Assembly (NCBI GenBank): GCA_016791025.1
Contig: JAEUNX010000054.1
Coordinates: 1-50,812 of the forward strand
Direction: 5' to 3'
Origin: Zoogloeaceae bacterium
GTDB taxonomy: Bacteria > Pseudomonadota > Gammaproteobacteria > Burkholderiales > Rhodocyclaceae
DNA length: 50,812 nucleotides
In this document: one piece after another, positions 43,341 to 50,812 of the stretch
How the letters are laid out: the number at the start of each line of letters is the position of its first letter
Numbering within the stretch: position 1 is the stretch's first letter
Position numbers and translations under genes: made by a program
The notes under the pieces: model-generated
Told to the model about the DNA's origin: nothing
What the model saw: the letters and a program-made list of their open reading frames with translations, nothing else
Databases searched by the model: none

Positions 43341-45461
43341 CTAAAAGGCGATATCGCCCTGGAGAACAAGCTGCCGCCCGGGAAGCGGAATGTCATAGGG
43401 CAATAGGCCGGGAGCTGGGCTGGGCTCTCGAGCATCCACGTCAAAGGCATTTTTCACCGCCAAGGTAATCGACCACTGACGATTTGGCGACTCGGTTCGC
43501 AGCGCGACGTCGGTAAGCGCGTAGTCGGCGATCGGCCCACGGAGGTCACTGGATTCCCTCCGGCGATCAGCCACCCAATTCGTCTGCGCGTTGAGGGACC
43601 ACCCCGGCGCGAAGCGCCAGTCTCCCCGCAAAAATGCCCGGTTGCGCGGGGCCAACCCGGGATCCTTGCCGGTATCCGGGTCCCAGGTTTGCTGGTGGGA
43701 ATAGTTTCCCGAAATCCGCAGCTGGCGGGTTGCATCCCAGGCGAACTCAAGCTCGACACCTCGGCCAACCAGCTCGCCAGTATTCTGCGCGGTGTTGCCG
43801 GTACTTGGATCCGCATTGGCCACCTGCCGGACGACATCCTTCATGCGGAATGCGTAGGCGTTGGCCCCGAACTGGAGCGCTGGGTTCACCTGCCAGGTAA
43901 CGGCGGCTTCATGGGTTTCGATGGTTTCCGGCTTCAAACTCGCATTGCCAATCGCGACGGGATTGTTGATGGCGTAGAGTTCGACGAAGCTGGGGGCCCT
44001 GAATGCGCGCCCATAAAGTAGCTTGGCCGTCACGTTGTAGGCAGCCTCCCAGACGAGGGCAACGCGTGGATTGGTCGTTCCGCCGAAATCCGAGTAGCGG
44101 TCGTGCCGAATCCCGGCAGTCAAGACCCAATCGCGGGCAATCGTCCATTCATCCTGTCCATAGATGTAGCGCACAATCCGACTGTGGGGTCGAAGAAATG
44201 GACTCACATCCGAGACATCGACAACGCCGCCGAGGGACATGGGAACGGTGCCAATGCCAGGAATTGCAACCAATTCATAGTTTTTGGCTTCCTCTACCCG
44301 GTAAAGATCCAATTTTTGATATCCGGCTCCCAGGCGCAGGCGATGATCCCTAAAGCCCGCATAAGTGGCCGCGCCCGAGAGCCCTGCATGGCGCTCCCAC
44401 TTGAATGGCGAACCCCTCATCCCGTCAGGAAATGCGCCGCCGAACGCTCCGGGCGGAAAGAGCACCAAATCGGCCTTTTCATAGTAGTCGTCGTAGTTTG
44501 CCCTCAGACTCAATTCCCAGTCGCGGAACCAGTCCCGATTCCGCCATTGGAGATCCGCCCCAAATCGCTCACCCCATCCTCTCCCCTCCGGGTCCAGGGT
44601 GCTCGACAAGCCCGCGCCAGTACCGACGTCGCTGCGCTTTTTGTAAGCCATCCGAAGGGACCAGTCACCCAGATAGGCCTTAACGCCGATGTCGGTGGAA
44701 CGCTGACTCAAACTCATGCTGCCCGGGGCCCGGGAGACGGAAGTGCCGAATACCTGGTCCAGCATCGTCTGCTGGTCCGCCAGAATGGTCCGATCGGCAC
44801 CACTGGTGCGGCCTTGATAAAAATAGCCCAGGTAGCGGATCGTCTCGCTGGCCGACCCGTAACTGGCGAACAATTCGCCGGTTCTGAACGACCCGCCTGC
44901 GATGGAAAGGTGCCCGCCCTCAAGTTCTTCAGGCGATTTGGTGATGATATTGATCACGCCGGTCAAGGCGTCGGCACCATAAAGCGCCGACCCGGGCCCG
45001 CGAATGATTTCGATGCGCGAAATCATTTCCACTGGCACCGAACCCCAGGCAACTCCGCGATCACCCAGGAAAACACTGGTACTGGGGAGATCATCAACCA
45101 GAACCAGGACCTGAGGATTGAGCTGGGTGTGAATTCCGCGAAAACTGTAAATCGGGCTGTTTACGTTGGTCGAACGCGAGACATGCAGCCCAGGCACCTG
45201 AGCCAGTACGTCTTCGACCGACCTTGCCCCCATGGCCACGATTTCCGCAGCCGTGATGACGGAGGCAACGGCCGGCGCTCGCGCTGTGGGCTGTACCGAG
45301 CCAGTCGCAATCGAGACGAACCCCTTGCCGCCATATACTTGCGCAAGGTCTTCGTCTTCTACGGACGCTGCCGCGGCGCCTTGCCAGGGTGTCCAGACAG
45401 CGATCAAGGCTACGAAGGCGCCAATGGCACGCCCGTTGGTGTGGCGGATTAGTGGGTCCAT
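43341..45461 (-). CDS. TonB-dependent outer-membrane receptor
   Basis: A 706-residue receptor. A signal peptide is followed by a plug domain (APAVASVITAAEIVAMGARSVEDVLAQVPGL, given as residues about 60-92, then LVDDLP, EIIRGPGSALYGADALTGVINIITK in meaning) and a 22-strand barrel region ending VLQGDIAF with the terminal aromatic Phe. The ATG at 45461 has AGGA 6 nt upstream; the ATG at 45467 abuts it. FRAPSFVELYAINNP and the later YALTDVALRTE are typical barrel signatures. Small size and plug resemble siderophore, cobalamin or copper receptors, but the ligand cannot be told. First of the TonB/binding-protein/kinase trio. Confidence 0.94.
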   Translation of the reverse strand: MDPLIRHTNGRAIGAFVALIAVWTPWQGAAAASVEDEDLAQVYGGKGFVSIATGSVQPTARAPAVASVITAAEIVAMGARSVEDVLAQVPGLHVSRSTNVNSPIYSFRGIHTQLNPQVLVLVDDLPSTSVFLGDRGVAWGSVPVEMISRIEIIRGPGSALYGADALTGVINIITKSPEELEGGHLSIAGGSFRTGELFASYGSASETIRYLGYFYQGRTSGADRTILADQQTMLDQVFGTSVSRAPGSMSLSQRSTDIGVKAYLGDWSLRMAYKKRSDVGTGAGLSSTLDPEGRGWGERFGADLQWRNRDWFRDWELSLRANYDDYYEKADLVLFPPGAFGGAFPDGMRGSPFKWERHAGLSGAATYAGFRDHRLRLGAGYQKLDLYRVEEAKNYELVAIPGIGTVPMSLGGVVDVSDVSPFLRPHSRIVRYIYGQDEWTIARDWVLTAGIRHDRYSDFGGTTNPRVALVWEAAYNVTAKLLYGRAFRAPSFVELYAINNPVAIGNASLKPETIETHEAAVTWQVNPALQFGANAYAFRMKDVVRQVANADPSTGNTAQNTGELVGRGVELEFAWDATRQLRISGNYSHQQTWDPDTGKDPGLAPRNRAFLRGDWRFAPGWSLNAQTNWVADRRRESSDLRGPIADYALTDVALRTESPNRQWSITLAVKNAFDVDAREPSPAPGLLPYDIPLPGRQLVLQGDIAF

Positions 45462-45515
45462 AGCCATTCCTGAAATGTCATTCCGCCGGACATAACGGTA
45501 GGGTGACGGCGACTT

Positions 45516-46316
45516 TTAAGGCCAGCGTCTGGGAGGGGGGCCATTGTATGCCAATCCAGCGCAACGCGTTGGCATAATCCCGCCGGCTGGCTTTTCCAGG
45601 GCTTCCGCATAACAGGGCTGCATTCCCGCAAGAAACGCCGGAAAAGCAAAGGAATAAAACTCTGCTGGGCTTAGACCAAGGTCGGTGGCGAGCGCAGCGG
45701 CAAGCCCCCCGTAGTTCATCTTCAGCCGCCATCGATTTCGCTGTAGAACGTCGTCGATTTCAACAGCCAGACGCTGCCCTGGCCCAAGCGGAAATCCAAT
45801 CTGGGCGAGGTGGGCGCGCAGTGGGGCCAAACGCTCGTCGTCGGCCGTAAAGGGGCGCCCATAGCCGGCCAGGCTGCGCCGGCAGCGCAGTTCCTGGGCC
45901 ACAATCTCCGCGAGGTCCTCACCCTGATCGAGCATCTTTTGCGTCCGCTGGAGAAATTCGATGGCCCGCAAGTCGATCTGGCGTCCGAATATTGCCGCCT
46001 CGGAAATCGCCAGTGCCGCCGACATGGCCAAGTTGCCCGTACTTCGCGTCGTTCCAGCCAATGCTGCCACGCGGTTGTTCCAGATCCGACTGTCCGGGTA
46101 GCTCGTGTAGGTCCATAGGGCGTTAAAGACCTTCAGTTCCCTCTCGCCATAACGCCGGCCGGTGATCCCAAAGACATAGAGCTCCATCCAGGATGCTTCA
46201 CCCAATTCTCGGTGGAGATCCTTACCACGGAACACCACCCGCTCGCCGCCGAAGCATGCCCCGACCGCTGTGCGGAAGGGACCCTCCCAGTCTTCAAGGG
46301 GATGACAGGGTTTCAT
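45516..46316 (-). CDS. Small citrate-synthase/citryl-CoA-lyase-like protein (second copy)
   Basis: A 266-residue protein that resembles the short, single-unit citrate synthase relatives annotated as citryl-CoA lyase. Characteristic text is TYTSYPDSRIWNNRVAALAG, TTRSTGNLAMSAALAISEA and the C-terminal CAGLAYNGPPPRRW. I recognise the family by pattern only and the active-site residues of citrate synthase are not all identifiable. It begins as an ATGA overlap with the stop of its neighbour and ends 54 nt before the TonB receptor gene. It and the neighbour are different proteins in tandem, not one gene broken by a frameshift. Confidence 0.55.
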   Translation of the reverse strand: MKPCHPLEDWEGPFRTAVGACFGGERVVFRGKDLHRELGEASWMELYVFGITGRRYGERELKVFNALWTYTSYPDSRIWNNRVAALAGTTRSTGNLAMSAALAISEAAIFGRQIDLRAIEFLQRTQKMLDQGEDLAEIVAQELRCRRSLAGYGRPFTADDERLAPLRAHLAQIGFPLGPGQRLAVEIDDVLQRNRWRLKMNYGGLAAALATDLGLSPAEFYSFAFPAFLAGMQPCYAEALEKPAGGIMPTRCAGLAYNGPPPRRWP

Positions 46317-47140
46317 GGCATGGCACCCGGGGAGGGGGAGAAATATTCTGCCGGGTCCTTGTGCTTCAAGGCCCCCTCCTGCAAAAGTTCGATGTCGCCA
46401 AAGGGCAAGGCCTTGTAACTCTTACTTCGCATTTCCAATGCGTGGGCGGCAGCCCCAGGTAGGCACAACAGAAGATGCAGCATCTCAGCCTGATCCGCAT
46501 CCAGACCTAGGTCGATATAGGCTGCCGCGGCCACGCCCGTCATCGCCAGACCCCGCATCGCCTGGTGTTCGAGGCCCTCGCGATGGATAGATAGGCTGGC
46601 CAAGGCGCCATTTGAAACAATGGTGGTGAAGTGGGCTAAGGCCTGTCGCACCGGCAGCGCACAGTCGCGGCTATGGGGATCAAAGCCAGGCCAAGTGTCG
46701 TCGGCAGGCCAGATGTCTGCCGCATCCTGCTCGGTCTTCGCTAATGCCGCAAACATCTTCATCGCATCCTTCTTCGCCTCCCGCCAGGCGTCGACGGCGA
46801 GAAACACCTCCCGCGCACCCCCTACCCTCCCGGCGCCGACGGCCAAAGCCGCCATCAGGCTGGCGGCGGCCGGCGCGCGACCAGCTCCACCGCACATCGC
46901 GGCGTGGACCGCTGGGGCCCGTGGCCCCGAATTCGCCAACACCACGGCGAGCCCGTTGAGCACCCCACGCTGCGTGGCAGTCGGAGCCTCGCCAGCAAAG
47001 AGGAGGAACACCATATCCGCCCACCCCGCCCGCGGCAGCATGTCTCCAAAAACGTCATAACCGCGACATCGTGCAACCTCCGCCACGAATGGATTGTCGC
47101 CCGCCTCCTCCTGCCAGATCCCGCTTTCAATTCGATGCAT
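46313..47140 (-). CDS. Small citrate-synthase/citryl-CoA-lyase-like protein (first copy)
   Basis: A 275-residue protein of the short citryl-CoA-lyase-like group. Visible blocks are RGYDVFGDMLPRAGWADMVF, LLFAGEAPTATQRGVLNGLA, SGPRAPAVHAAMCGGAGRAP, AASLMAALAVGAGRVGGARE and SIHREGLEHQAMRG, then LLLCLPGAAAHALE. The start at 47140 follows the TPP-enzyme stop by one base (TGA-A-ATG). Citryl-CoA lyases split citryl-CoA to acetyl-CoA and oxaloacetate; whether this protein does so, or acts on another acyl-CoA made by the adjacent TPP enzyme, is unknown. Confidence 0.58.
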   Translation of the reverse strand: MHRIESGIWQEEAGDNPFVAEVARCRGYDVFGDMLPRAGWADMVFLLFAGEAPTATQRGVLNGLAVVLANSGPRAPAVHAAMCGGAGRAPAAASLMAALAVGAGRVGGAREVFLAVDAWREAKKDAMKMFAALAKTEQDAADIWPADDTWPGFDPHSRDCALPVRQALAHFTTIVSNGALASLSIHREGLEHQAMRGLAMTGVAAAAYIDLGLDADQAEMLHLLLCLPGAAAHALEMRSKSYKALPFGDIELLQEGALKHKDPAEYFSPSPGAMP

Positions 47141-47141
47141 T

Positions 47142-48938
47142 TCAATTGGCCTGCAATGTTCTGGATCGCACCGCCATCGGCGGGGTCGCGTCGCGATCAA
47201 TGCGGACGTCGACGAGTAACGGTCCGCCCTGCAGATCAAAGGCACTAACATCCAGGTCGTCGAGGTCCGCGTCCTGGGCAATGGTGAGGGCCTTGACACC
47301 CATGGCGGTGGCGAAGGCCGCGAAGTCCACTGGCGGCAACTCGTAACCAACCGCCTCGGCGCCCGCCAGGCGCTGGCCGTGCATCACCATTCCCAATGCG
47401 CTGTCGTTGAGAACGATAAAGATCACCGGCAGGCGCTCGGCCTGGGCGACGGTCATTTCCTGCCCATTCATGAGCAGACTGCCGTCCCCGGTCAGACAGA
47501 TGACCGGCCCCCCCCGGTTTGCGAATGCTGAGCCAATCGCTGCGCCGATGGCCCAACCCATAGCGCCAAAATCGAGGCTCACGTTCAACCAGCTTCTCGG
47601 CCGCCCCCGGCGATCTGCCCGATACGGACCAAGCCGGGCCCCGGGCAAAGCTTGGGTCTGGCCGCGGCGGTCCCGCACTCGCAAGCAATGAATGGCCCAA
47701 GCCATGCTGTTTCCGCTGTCGGCGAAAAGGCGCAGGTTTGAGGGTGCGGTTGTCGAAATTCGCCCCAACAGCGCTTCCGGGGACACCCCCGGGGCAAGCT
47801 TGTCGCCACCAACTGCTTCGGCTGCATCCTCAGCCGGATTCACACTCAAAACCTCCTGGCTGCCGGCGGGCCTGGGTGGGAGTGCTTCTTGCAAGCGAGC
47901 CACAACGTCCTCGAGGTCGCCACAGACATGGAGTCGCGCCATGGGCGATTGGGGAAAATAGTCTGGAATGGCATCCACATGGACCAGGCGATCGTTAAGG
48001 ATGGCCTTGGACCAACCCGCGGTACCGACCTCCCCGAGGGGTGAACCGAAAACAACCACCAGGTCACGATTGGCGGCAAGCGCCTCGTTGGCGCTCGCGT
48101 GACCGGCAAAACCGAACACCCCGCGGAATTGCCGGTGATACGGGTCGATCAATCCCTTCGCATCCGGTGTCGTAACAAAAGGGCAATCCAGCCAGTCTGC
48201 GAGATCGGTGATCCGGCGCGCCGCAGCCAGGGCCCGCTCACCAATAACCAGGATGGGATTGCTGGCCCGCCGCAACAAATCGACCAAATCCTCAACGGCC
48301 GAAGAATCCGCGAACACGGGCGCCCGGCAAAGCTGGCGGAGACTCTGGTGCCCCAATGCGCCGATGACTTGCTCCCGCTGGACATCGACGGGAATTGCGA
48401 GGTGCGCGGGCCCGCGCAATTGCGAGGCCCGCATCAGGGCGGTGGTAACCATGGTTTCGACTTGGGCCGGGCTCGAAACCAGGGCGTTGAAAATCGTCGC
48501 GCCGGCATAGATCCCCATCACGTCGATAGCCGCTGAGCTCGACTCCTGCACCGCCCGCCGGCCGAACTTGGACAAGGCCGATTGTCCCGTGAGGGCGAGT
48601 AGCGGCACTCGGTTTTCATGGGCACTGGCAACGCCGGTGAGCTGATTGGTCGCCCCCGGACCGGCCGTGGCAATACACACGCCAATTCGGCCAGTTTCCC
48701 GGGCATAGCCCTCGGCCATAAATGCTCCACCACTTTCGTGGCGCACGGTGATGATTCGCGGTCCCCCGAGCCGCTCGCGCCGGGCAAAGGCGTCAAAGAA
48801 TGGCTCGATCCCGCCCCCCGGGACCCCAAACACGTACTCCACGCCCGCCACCCGAAGGTAGTCGACTACGAGATCCGCAACCGTCATCACTGACCGGTCC
48901 TGAATCGGATCCACCACTCCCTGAGCCACTCTGTCCAT
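47142..48938 (-). CDS. Acetolactate-synthase-like TPP-dependent enzyme
   Basis: A 598-residue enzyme of the acetolactate synthase / benzoylformate decarboxylase family. It has the N-terminal PYR domain (VEYVFGVPGGGIEPFFDAFA; catalytic Glu in VRHESGGAFMAEGYARETG; AGPGATNQLTG), a central domain (ILVIGERALAAARRI) and the C-terminal PP domain with the TPP/Mg motif CLTGDGSLLMNGQEM and VLNDSALGMV. No small regulatory subunit is next to it, so it is probably not the biosynthetic AHAS. ATG 48938 is used; ATG 48887 (MTVADLVVDYL) is also plausible. It is the first gene of the minus-strand run that continues with two citryl-lyase-like genes. Confidence 0.85.
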   Translation of the reverse strand: MDRVAQGVVDPIQDRSVMTVADLVVDYLRVAGVEYVFGVPGGGIEPFFDAFARRERLGGPRIITVRHESGGAFMAEGYARETGRIGVCIATAGPGATNQLTGVASAHENRVPLLALTGQSALSKFGRRAVQESSSAAIDVMGIYAGATIFNALVSSPAQVETMVTTALMRASQLRGPAHLAIPVDVQREQVIGALGHQSLRQLCRAPVFADSSAVEDLVDLLRRASNPILVIGERALAAARRITDLADWLDCPFVTTPDAKGLIDPYHRQFRGVFGFAGHASANEALAANRDLVVVFGSPLGEVGTAGWSKAILNDRLVHVDAIPDYFPQSPMARLHVCGDLEDVVARLQEALPPRPAGSQEVLSVNPAEDAAEAVGGDKLAPGVSPEALLGRISTTAPSNLRLFADSGNSMAWAIHCLRVRDRRGQTQALPGARLGPYRADRRGRPRSWLNVSLDFGAMGWAIGAAIGSAFANRGGPVICLTGDGSLLMNGQEMTVAQAERLPVIFIVLNDSALGMVMHGQRLAGAEAVGYELPPVDFAAFATAMGVKALTIAQDADLDDLDVSAFDLQGGPLLVDVRIDRDATPPMAVRSRTLQAN

Positions 48939-49113
48939 CTTGGGCAATTCCAAAGCTAGTGTCACCAAAAGAAAGAAACCGACGCTCCATTGCGGAGCTC
49001 CTGGGCACGATACCCGATCGACGGAAGGACCGGTCACGAGAACAAATATGGGAATCCCGCTTTATTCCACCAGGCTGAATCACTGCGGCGGTACCTGCTT
49101 TTGGCGGCCCCCG

Positions 49114-49119
49114 TATAAT
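49114..49119 (+). promoter_or_regulatory. Perfect -10 hexamer before mutL
   Basis: TATAAT lies 29 nt upstream of the mutL GTG, in the 210-bp divergent gap shared with the TPP-enzyme gene. A good -35 is not seen at the standard distance. The gap otherwise holds nothing that I recognise. Confidence 0.45.
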
Positions 49120-49148
49120 TTGTCATTCCCCACCGCCGCGCCTGCCCC

Positions 49149-50812
49149 GTGCCTGCCATCCACCGCCTGTCCGAACTCCTCATCAACCAGATCGCTGCTG
49201 GCGAGGTGGTTGAGCGCCCGGCGTCGGTATTGAAGGAGGTCCTCGAGAATGCCCTGGACGCCGGCGCTACCAGTGTCGATGTCGTTCTGGAGGAAGGGGG
49301 CATTCGTCGCCTCAAGGTCAGTGACGATGGCATCGGGATCGACCGCGACGACTTGCCTTTGGCCATCGAACGCCACGCCACCAGCAAGATCAGCAGCCTC
49401 GATGACCTCGAACGCGTGGGCACCCTTGGATTCCGCGGTGAAGCGCTCGCGGCAATCGCCGCAGTCTCCCGCCTTCGTATCGCCAGCCGAGCCAAGGGGG
49501 CCGCGCACGCCTGGGCCATCGCGGCCGACCGTCTGGAATTGGCCCCAGCCGCCCTCAATCAGGGAACCGTGGTCGAGGTGGCAGACCTGTACTACAACAC
49601 CCCTGCCCGCCGCAAATTCCTCAAGGCCGAGAACACTGAATTCGCCCATTGTGCTGACGTCTTTCGCCGCACGGCGCTGGTCCGCCCTGACGTGGCGTTC
49701 CAACTCACCCATAACGGCCGCGTGGTGCACCGATTGCCTGTGGCGGAGGCGTCGCGGCGAGCCGCGGCCCTCCTCGGCGCGGAGTTCGTGGCCGAGGCCC
49801 GGGCGGTGGACGTCCACGTAGGTGCCGTGCGGCTTTGGGGCCTGGCCGCCCTCCCCGCCCAGGCCCGGAGCAATCGCGAAGGCCAGTTTTTCTTCGTCAA
49901 TGGGCGCTTCGTTCGGGACAAGCTTCTGACCCACGCCGCCCGGGAAGCCTATGCCGATGTCCTGCATGGCAGCCGGCATCCCGCCTATCTCCTTTTCCTT
50001 GACCTGGACCCAGCGGCGGTGGATGCCAATGTTCATCCAGCTAAGACCGAGGTGCGATTCCGGGACGCCCGCGCCATTCATCAGTTTGTCTTCCACGCCC
50101 TGACTCGCTGCCTGGCGGAACCAGTGGCAGGGCACCCCGGCGACACGTCATTTCCTGTGCCTTCACATTCCGTGCCCACGCCCTCGCCCCAGGCACCGGC
50201 AGACGTCTGGAAGGCTGGGCCTCGACAAGTCCCCTTGGCCATGGAAGCGCCAAGCCGGCCCTACTTCGACTTTCTTTCCCCGGCCGCCGGAGCGGCACGC
50301 CAAGCCTCACCCGTTTCCCATGAGGAGTCCGAAGATAGACCTCCGTTGGGCTTTGCCCTCGCCCAACTCCATGGGGTTTACATTCTGGCCGAGAACGCAG
50401 CCGGCTTGGTGATCGTCGACATGCATGCTGCCCATGAACGGATTCTCTATGAGCGGCTGAAATCGGTGCTCGATGGCGAACCGGCGATCCAGCGGTTGCT
50501 CATCCCAGCCGTGCTAGCCCTCGGACCGACAGACTTTGCAGCGGCCGAGGAGCATGCCAAGGTCCTCCACCAGTTGGGCTTCGACACCAGTCCGGTCGGT
50601 CCCCAGGAGATCGCGGTCCGTAGCGTTCCGGCCCTGCTCGCCGAGGCGCCCGTGGCCGAACTCGTGCGTAGCCTGCTGGGCGAATTGCGGGAGTTTCCCG
50701 CCAGCGAGGTGATTACCGCCCGACGCAACGAGCTCCTGGCCACCATGGCTTGCCACGGGGCGGTGCGCGCCCATCGCCGCCTGACCTTGCCGGAGATGAA
50801 TGCCCTGCTCCG
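49149..50812 (+). CDS. mutL: DNA mismatch repair protein MutL (3' end cut by window edge)
   Basis: MutL couples mismatch recognition by MutS to strand incision. The N-terminal GHKL ATPase is clear: LLINQIAAGEVVERPASVLK, ENALDAGAT, VSDDGIGI, RHATSKI and TLGFRGEALA, then NREGQFFFVNGRFVRDK and DANVHPAKTEVRF. After a Pro-rich linker the C-terminal domain has DMHAAHERILYE, a form of the DQHA-x2-E-x4-E endonuclease motif with Met for Gln, so it may nick DNA itself, unlike E. coli MutL. It begins with GTG at 49149 and runs off the window after 554 codons, shortly before its expected end. Confidence 0.97.
   Translation, partial: MPAIHRLSELLINQIAAGEVVERPASVLKEVLENALDAGATSVDVVLEEGGIRRLKVSDDGIGIDRDDLPLAIERHATSKISSLDDLERVGTLGFRGEALAAIAAVSRLRIASRAKGAAHAWAIAADRLELAPAALNQGTVVEVADLYYNTPARRKFLKAENTEFAHCADVFRRTALVRPDVAFQLTHNGRVVHRLPVAEASRRAAALLGAEFVAEARAVDVHVGAVRLWGLAALPAQARSNREGQFFFVNGRFVRDKLLTHAAREAYADVLHGSRHPAYLLFLDLDPAAVDANVHPAKTEVRFRDARAIHQFVFHALTRCLAEPVAGHPGDTSFPVPSHSVPTPSPQAPADVWKAGPRQVPLAMEAPSRPYFDFLSPAAGAARQASPVSHEESEDRPPLGFALAQLHGVYILAENAAGLVIVDMHAAHERILYERLKSVLDGEPAIQRLLIPAVLALGPTDFAAAEEHAKVLHQLGFDTSPVGPQEIAVRSVPALLAEAPVAELVRSLLGELREFPASEVITARRNELLATMACHGAVRAHRRLTLPEMNALL

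Noticed and set aside
45516-47140. One citrate synthase gene broken by a frameshift into two parts
   Set aside because: Both products are 266-275 residues, each has its own full-looking N and C terminus, and the ATGA overlap is a normal coupled junction.
1-50812. Insertion sequences, prophage, CRISPR arrays, tRNA or rRNA genes
   Set aside because: No transposase or integrase, no spaced direct repeats and no tRNA-like or rRNA-like stretch was found on either strand.

Overview
The window is GC-rich, densely packed bacterial chromosome with 46 protein genes and no rRNA, tRNA, insertion sequence, prophage or CRISPR array that I can see. Gene content (pqq genes, membrane urate oxidase with fused cytochrome c, NasR, a PP2C/kinase protein beside a nitrite-type transporter, the purN-DUF3108-rsmB order, TonB receptor, AMMECR1/Memo/radical-SAM trio) points to a Gram-negative Pseudomonadota, most likely a betaproteobacterium. 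The species cannot be named from sequence alone.

Layout. 1-2.2 kb (minus): pqqA-pqqB-[Sel1 protein]-pqqC, cut by the window edge; pqqA is only about 24 codons. 2.3-6.7 kb (plus): proline iminopeptidase-type hydrolase, the AmmeMemoRadiSam genes amrB-amrA-amrS, and a degenerate alpha/beta hydrolase. 6.7-12.6 kb (minus): nasR, then a sigma-54-type promoter and an ANTAR-type leader RNA, then an FNT transporter, a PP2C-kinase fusion, a cupin, OsmC and a second cupin. 12.7-24.4 kb: purine catabolism. One minus-strand block is xdhA-xdhB-xdhC-guaD-uraH with a MOSC protein upstream; the other is puuD-uraD-alc-allA, divergent from a GntR regulator. Together they take guanine and xanthine to ureidoglycolate and glyoxylate, except that no allantoinase gene is present. 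24.6-32.1 kb: a DUF1223 protein, a soluble PQQ-type sugar dehydrogenase, two pseudouridine synthases, an RlhA-type U32 protein, two small secreted proteins and a fatty-acid desaturase.

32.2-37.8 kb (minus): dedA, purN, DUF3108, rsmB, a secreted phospholipase-D-type nuclease that apparently starts at CTG inside the rsmB stop, and an MscS channel. 37.9-48.9 kb (minus): six closely spaced genes that may form one operon. These are an acetolactate-synthase-like TPP enzyme, two small citrate-synthase/citryl-CoA-lyase-like proteins, a TonB receptor, an ABC-type periplasmic binding protein without an ABC partner, and a 1484-residue hybrid kinase carrying three receivers, Hpt, GGDEF and EAL. 49.1 kb to the end (plus): mutL, truncated by the window.

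Main themes are nitrogen scavenging (purines, nitrate/nitrite) with RNA-level control, PQQ metabolism, and an envelope-to-c-di-GMP signalling operon. The strongest regulatory find is the sigma-54 promoter plus ANTAR hairpins plus terminator between nasR and the FNT transporter. The least explained gene sets are the TPP/citryl-lyase trio and the TonB/binding-protein/hybrid-kinase trio.
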